In this document: piece by piece, positions 59,510 through 64,000 of the stretch
Layout of the letters: each line of letters opens with the position of its first letter
Numbering within the stretch: the first letter of the stretch is position 1
Assembly: GCF_022682495.2 (NCBI RefSeq)
Contig: NC_071387.1
Coordinates: 197,758,143 to 197,822,142 of the forward strand
Source of the DNA: Desmodus rotundus
Taxonomy: Eukaryota; Chordata; Mammalia; Chiroptera; Phyllostomidae
Direction of reading: 5' to 3'
Length of the DNA: 64,000 nt
Position numbers and translations under genes: made by a program
The notes under the pieces: generated by a model
What the model saw: the letters and a program-made list of their open reading frames with translations, nothing else
Told to the model about the DNA's origin: nothing
Database searches by the model: none

Positions 59510-59741
59510 CACCTGGTCCATGGGGTCGCTGGAGTAGTAGTTTTCCGAGTGGGTGCAGCGGATCCACACGGGCTTCAGCAGCTCCTCCTCCTCCTCCTCG
59601 TTCTTGTCAGGCAGCGCCTCCTCCAGCTCCTTCTCCTTGATGGAGGTATAAGTCTTCTCTTTGCCAGAGCTCTGGCTGTCACTCCACCTGTCTTTTTCTT
59701 CTTCCCAACGAGCTCTCTTCTTCTCCCTACTTGGGGAGCGA
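59510..59741 (-). CDS. DROSHA: DROSHA exon, window exon 1 (about residues 353-430)
   Basis: This exon starts with the third base of a Ser codon after acceptor ttttgaag and ends with the complete codon GTG before donor gtaggt. It encodes the end of the RS-rich region (RSPSREKKRARWEEEK), a charged linker with six consecutive Glu codons (six GAG), and the start of the folded central domain (KPVWIRCTHSENYYSSDPMDQV). The RS region is known to carry nuclear localisation; the WIRC stretch opens the part that folds with the RNase III core. Compared with remembered human sequence the linker has several substitutions, for example LEEALPD where human has PEETMPD, while WIRCTHSENYYSSDPMDQV is unchanged. 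A MER20 copy lies just beyond the donor. Confidence 0.96.
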
Positions 59742-59892
59742 CTTCAAAAGGGGGTGAAGGAGGCTAATTATTAAAGAAGTTCTTCTGTTGTAAAACTATT
59801 CTATTTCACCTGTTTCGTTCACTTTTCACCTACAATAAAAATGCCGTGCCAAACCACATTTACTTTTGTTAGGCCAGTGAATCCTAAATACC

Positions 59893-60062
59893 AGGCTGGT
59901 GGCATCAGAATCACCTGAAGTCACTTGTTTAAAAATACAAATTCCCAGGCCCTACCCCAGATCTACTTACTGATTCACAGTCTCCGGGGGTGGGGCCCAA
60001 GAATCTGTATTTTTAATAATCTCCCCAGGTAATTCTGGTGTGCATCCAGTAGGTTCAGGAAC
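59893..60062 (+). mobile_element. MER5A (hAT-Charlie DNA transposon)
   Basis: MER5A body in order: ggtggcatcagaatcacctg, cttgtttaaaaatacaaatt, cccaggccctaccccagatc, actgattcacagtctccggg, gtggggcccaagaatctgta, ataatctccccaggtaattc. The element is about full length for the family; I could not see clear flanking duplications. Confidence 0.85.
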
Positions 60063-61079
60063 AACTGGCAAACCGTAACTCCTAGAAAAGAAAGATACTT
60101 GGAAAATACTTGGAAATCTCTATGTACAGACAGCTCCACAAGGAGATGAGACTACTAGTTTTGAGTCCTCCATATCCTGCTCTGCCAGGAAAAAAAAGAG
60201 GTTTCACAAAACATGGTCTCAGCTTGGACATAAATCTAGTCTGAGGACCGGAATCTGAGAGTGAGGCAGTCACACCACCCCTTAACCACCTCTCTGGAAC
60301 CCCACACTCAGGCATCACTTTCATGAACCACCACTTTCCCTAAGTCTGATCCCCACAAACACTAATATTAACTGGGTTAAAACAGATAAAAACAACTCCG
60401 TCTCCTTGAATTTCTTGAAATGTGCAAAGGCCCATCCTATGGATGTGCTTGGAGGGAAAACCTATAGGGTAGATTCTTAATTAATTTAAGCCCAAGAAAG
60501 CTGGGTGGGACCGTAGAGACCTTGAGAATCCAGCCCGGGACAGTGACTGCTCTCCCAGAGTTCCGCTGGCAGCCTCAGCAGCTCCACTAACACAGCTACT
60601 GTTATCCAAGAGAGGCCACATCTGAGTCAGAATCACAAGTGAACTCTTTCCACTGACTCTCCCACTGACTTGCAGCTTCGTGACAGGGATGGAGTAAGTG
60701 CATAGGTGTGTGTGCATGGAGGGGAGGGGCAGGTGATTGGAAAGGTTATATATATTGATATTACTTCTAAATATTACAGTGTACACCATTGTTACCAGAA
60801 GAAAAAAGTCACTGCAAAGCAAAGTGTATATTCATTCACTGTAGAAAAAAAATTAAGCATTAACAAAATTAACACAAAAATCACCCTTACCACCACGCAC
60901 AGATAAGCACTGTATTTCACAAATGTATTTCATTGTTAAAGCATAGATATAGAAATATACATAAATATACACAAGCCTTAACTAACCAGAAAAACTCTGT
61001 AGCCTGTCCTTACTCGCGGTAAAGGAGGAAAACCTTTCTACTTCAATACACCTACCTCTGGACCACTTAATAAATGCAT

Positions 61080-61720
61080 ATTGCCCTTCCCCACGCACAC
61101 CATCATTTAACAGATCTGATCAGGTGGAAGTTGTCACCACTTTTTTGCCACTAGAAACAATGCTACCGTGAACACAGCTTGTGTTCTCTGCACACCTGTC
61201 AGATTATTTCCCACAAAGGGCGTGTGTGCACTTTTTCTTAAGGCTTCTCTACACATGGGCAGTGCCAGGTTAGACTGCCACCAAAACCGATTCGGGTTCC
61301 CGCTTCCACACGCCCTGTCGGCATCACTGTCTCTCATCCTCGCCATTCTGATGCAAAAAGTATCTAATCAAAGGTAATTTGCTCATTTTTATCTCTACGG
61401 AAGCTAACATGTCACAGTCACTTCTTTTATGAACTTCCCAGGCATCTGGTCTGCCAATACTCGTGAAACGAGGATTGCAGTCCTCTTCACTGAGTGAAAG
61501 ACTTTTTTTATTAAGACAATCACCCTCCTTCTGTCATATGTAATGTAACCTTTTTCAGCTTTGTTTTCCATTTAAATTCTGTCTGCTTATTGCTACATAT
61601 AACTTTTATATGGCAAAATCTAGAAATTTTTCAATGCATGTTTCCTCCTTAGCGTTATGTTTATAATCCTTTCCCATGTGAAGGTCAAATAAATATTTTT
61701 ATTTTCTTCAGTTACTTATA
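61080..61720 (-). mobile_element. Possible old L1 3' UTR (L1M-like)
   Basis: Plus-strand order of motifs (aacaatgctaccgtgaacac; a decayed block around tgccaccaaaaccgattcgg; ctcatcctcgccattctgat; aatcaaaggtaatttgctca; gaacttcccaggcatctggt) matches the reverse complement of an L1M 3' UTR. The copy is very diverged and the boundaries are rough. Confidence 0.5.
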
Positions 61721-62459
61721 ACACTAAATTTTTCCCTCTCTCTCTCCAAGACAGAAGGCAGAAATTTCAGGTTTTGCTTCCAATGGCTCGCCGGTTGTCC
61801 CCACGTCAGTTCTTCCTGATCTGAGAAGACAACTTTACAGCAGGCGGGGAGGTTCACGCGTCCCTGGCTGTCACTCAGTATTTGCTTCACGGATCTATTT
61901 ATACCCACGTCAAGTTTTTGTAATTCTTGTGTGTTTATAGAACATTTCAATACTACTAAGCCTACATTGTCATTTTTCTTCCTTTTTCTCACTTCTATTC
62001 CAAATAGTTTGACTCGAGAAGTTCTAAAAGCTACACTTCAACTGGTTACGTTACAATCGCAGATTATCTTGAAGAAGCTGGCGTTCGCACAACACCGTCA
62101 TCCACTTCCACCGTGGGACAGTGGCACGCCCTCCACCATTACATCACCTTTGTCATCAGTGACACTTGCATTTTCTTCCCATGGATCTGTGTATTTTTTA
62201 AGTCTTATTAAGACATTTAATTTTTTTTAATATAAATTTTCTGTAGTGAATCTACATTTTCCTTCATTACATTTTCTAGGTAGGAATTCCTGATTTATTT
62301 AGGAAGGCTATTAATTCCAGTAGGTTTGTTGTGTAACTGTCAGCTTCAGTGAGTTGATTCTCACTGTTTCCTAGCTGACCCACTTGAATTTTTCTGATGG
62401 CACCATTAGCTCACAACGGCAACTGAGCTCCAGTGTGGGGATTGGTCTGTTCTCAGTGC

Positions 62460-62665
62460 TGACTGTGAGCCTGATGCTCTGCTAAGCACTTTCCTGACAC
62501 TCGTACAGACTCCTTACAAGAAAGCTCTGCGGCAGACGCGAACATCCCCTACAGAGGAAAGAGAGTTGGAAGTTATGTCACTCGTCCAATACAGCAAAAA
62601 TAGTAAGTGGGAGATGCTAATGCGGTTGTTTAGCACGTACATTTGACATGTACTAGAAATCCCCC
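62460..62665 (-). repeat. MIR SINE
   Basis: Reverse MIR: gatgctctgctaagcacttt, cctgacactcgtacagactc, ctctgcggcagacgcgaaca, tcccctacagaggaaagaga, gaagttatgtcactcgtcca, atagtaagtgggagatgct. Moderately diverged. Confidence 0.7.
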
Positions 62666-64000
62666 AAGTGTTTATTACCACCAGGAAACGCAGGCAGAAG
62701 GCAGTCTCACCCCTCCCCATCGGGCAGGCACCCTGAAAGACGGACGGCCAGGGCCGTCTGTCAGCGTTCTTCTCTCCCAGCACTTCGAGAGCCTTTCAAA
62801 ACAGGACATATTTTCTCGAGCGTCTCAGGCATTTCAAATTCCAAAATCCAAACTCGAAACTATTTCTTAACCATACACTATATTAGAAACTATGATAACT
62901 TGTCTTCCTTCACAGTACTTACATCTCTGATTTTTTTTCCCATCTACTGAATTATACTCACAGAACCCAAGTGGGCGTTCTCCACAAGCTACTGGGCACT
63001 AGAGAGGGAACCACCAGATGGAGGAGACTTCCAACACTCCACATTAAAAACCATCGACCTCCAGTGGGTCCTCAGTGGCTTCCGCAACACAATAGCTTGG
63101 CTTTCTTTCTATCCATATCTCCCTCTTCGCCTCCTCCTCGGCAAGTCCTTTCTCACTGGACAAAGTCTTCCTAGTTCATCTCACCTAATCATGGCATCGA
63201 GTTTTGCCATCTGGGATCTCTTGTCTGAATTTTACACCTGAATAGCCAATGTACTACCACACAATTCCACCCGGTTGTCTCACCGAGTCTCAGCTCCACG
63301 TGCCCCAAACTGAACTCGTCCTCTGGCCTTTCTTAGTGAGATGGGGAACACCAGATCTCAGGGAGTGACTGCTGAGTCTTCTTCCTTCATGACTGGTCAC
63401 CAAGACCTACTGAGTGTCTCACAAATACATCTCCATCACCTCCACCACTCCCATTACTGCTGCCATTGCCCCAGTCTAGGCACAATCATTCCTTTCTAAG
63501 TTACTGCAAACGCTTTCTAAACTCATGTCCTCCAGACAGACTTGACCTCCACAGAGCATTCCTCCACACAGCAACCTTCACACGTGCTCCTTTCTCTTCC
63601 TCTCCCATGCTCTTCCCTAATGCATTCCTGTACTGTGCACACTCTAGGTATCAGTAAAATGTCAATTTATCTATGACTCCTCAAGCTGCCTTTTTCACTG
63701 TGTGTTCACAGAGCAACAGGTGATCACTCCAGCAGAAGCACTTCTCGCAGCACTGAACTTGCTTATTCCTGTAAAGTGGGGGCTATTGTTAACAACTGTA
63801 CCTCCTGCACCAGCTCAATACCTGGGACACCCGTAATGTAATGTATTTCATTTGCTTGCTGGTTAAGTTATGCGAGGTTAGGTGACAGGGATACGCAGTG
63901 GAGCCTCGCCTTTGTCCTAACTGGAGTGGGAAGGCCTGTAAGGCTCCGACAATAAATTTGGTTATTCGGAGATGGTGACGACTGCGTTCATCGTGAGATA

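Larger units (their letters stand above)
1..64000 (-). other. DROSHA: DROSHA gene, internal part (19 exons, introns in between)
   Basis: Drosha is the nuclear RNase III that, with a DGCR8 dimer, cuts primary microRNA transcripts at the hairpin base to release pre-miRNA. I assembled 19 minus-strand exons; each has an AG acceptor and a GT donor, and reading phase is kept across all 18 junctions with no stop codon. The product matches human DROSHA as I know it, from the end of the RS-rich region through the central domain to the C-terminal part of RNase IIIa. Remembered human numbers for zinc ligands and catalytic residues all fall at the right places, so no internal exon is missing. Both gene ends are outside the window. 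Identification is very secure; the exact species is not known. Confidence 0.98.
59742..64000 (-). other. DROSHA: DROSHA intron, incomplete (upstream of window exon 1)
   Basis: At least 4.3 kb of intron. It holds a MER5A copy, a probable old L1 3' region and a MIR. I looked for further RS-coding exon sequence on the minus strand and found none, so the next upstream exon is beyond the window. From 62.7 to 64.0 kb there is C/T-rich sequence that looks like old repeat but that I could not name. Confidence 0.8.

Noticed and set aside
59122..59640. 172-codon plus-strand open frame
   Set aside because: Runs across a MER20 and then antisense through Drosha exon 1; a shadow frame.
1..64000. CRISPR arrays, operons, bacterial-type genes or phage
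   Set aside because: No spaced direct repeats or compact coding; the sequence is a vertebrate gene with introns and retroposons.
62700..64000. C/T-rich segment resembling an old dispersed repeat
   Set aside because: Several phrases look familiar from ancient mammalian repeats, but I could not place them in one family with a consistent order.

Overview
The window is mammalian nuclear DNA lying entirely inside one large spliced gene, read on the minus strand: DROSHA, the nuclear RNase III of the microRNA Microprocessor. Nineteen exons (2,087 coding bases) join without a phase error into 695 uninterrupted codons plus one base at each end. They correspond to about human residues 353-1049, numbered from the human protein as I remember it. 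The 5' exons (proline-rich and first RS part) lie above position 64000. The RNase IIIb domain, the dsRNA-binding domain and the 3' UTR lie below position 1. No promoter, start codon, stop codon or second host gene is in view.

The organism is most likely a bat. There are two tRNA-derived SINEs of the VES type (plus strand 41572-41795, minus strand 8480-8693) and two short L1 3' ends of a kind I associate with bats (6758-7084 and 12854-13171, each with a target-site duplication). I recognised no Helitron or piggyBac copy, so a yangochiropteran outside Vespertilionidae is a reasonable but unproven guess.

Layout in transcript order (high to low coordinates): 59.7-54.1 kb, end of the RS region, acidic linker and start of the central domain; 51.4-34.6 kb, the zinc-binding core of the central domain; 27.5-21.2 kb, the PAZ-like/connector part; 19.9-13.4 kb, the connector and start of RNase IIIa; 12.7-0.1 kb, the rest of RNase IIIa with catalytic Glu969, Asp973 and Glu1045. 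All eight zinc ligands I know for the human protein are present (Cys536, Cys538, His549, His1026; Cys561, His609, Cys676, His680), so the locus looks like a working gene.

The introns hold ordinary repeats: MIR and L2 fossils, several L1 3' ends antisense to DROSHA, MER5A, MER20, a MER2/Tigger-type transposon, an MLT1-type LTR, a candidate ERV1-like LTR with an internal minisatellite, and a decayed retroviral internal region in the 45.4-51.3 kb intron. I found no undescribed biological system. The most useful leads are repeats sitting within about 30 bases of DROSHA splice donors, two sense-strand L1 tails carrying AATAAA, and a run of four frame-neutral exons that carry most of the zinc ligands.
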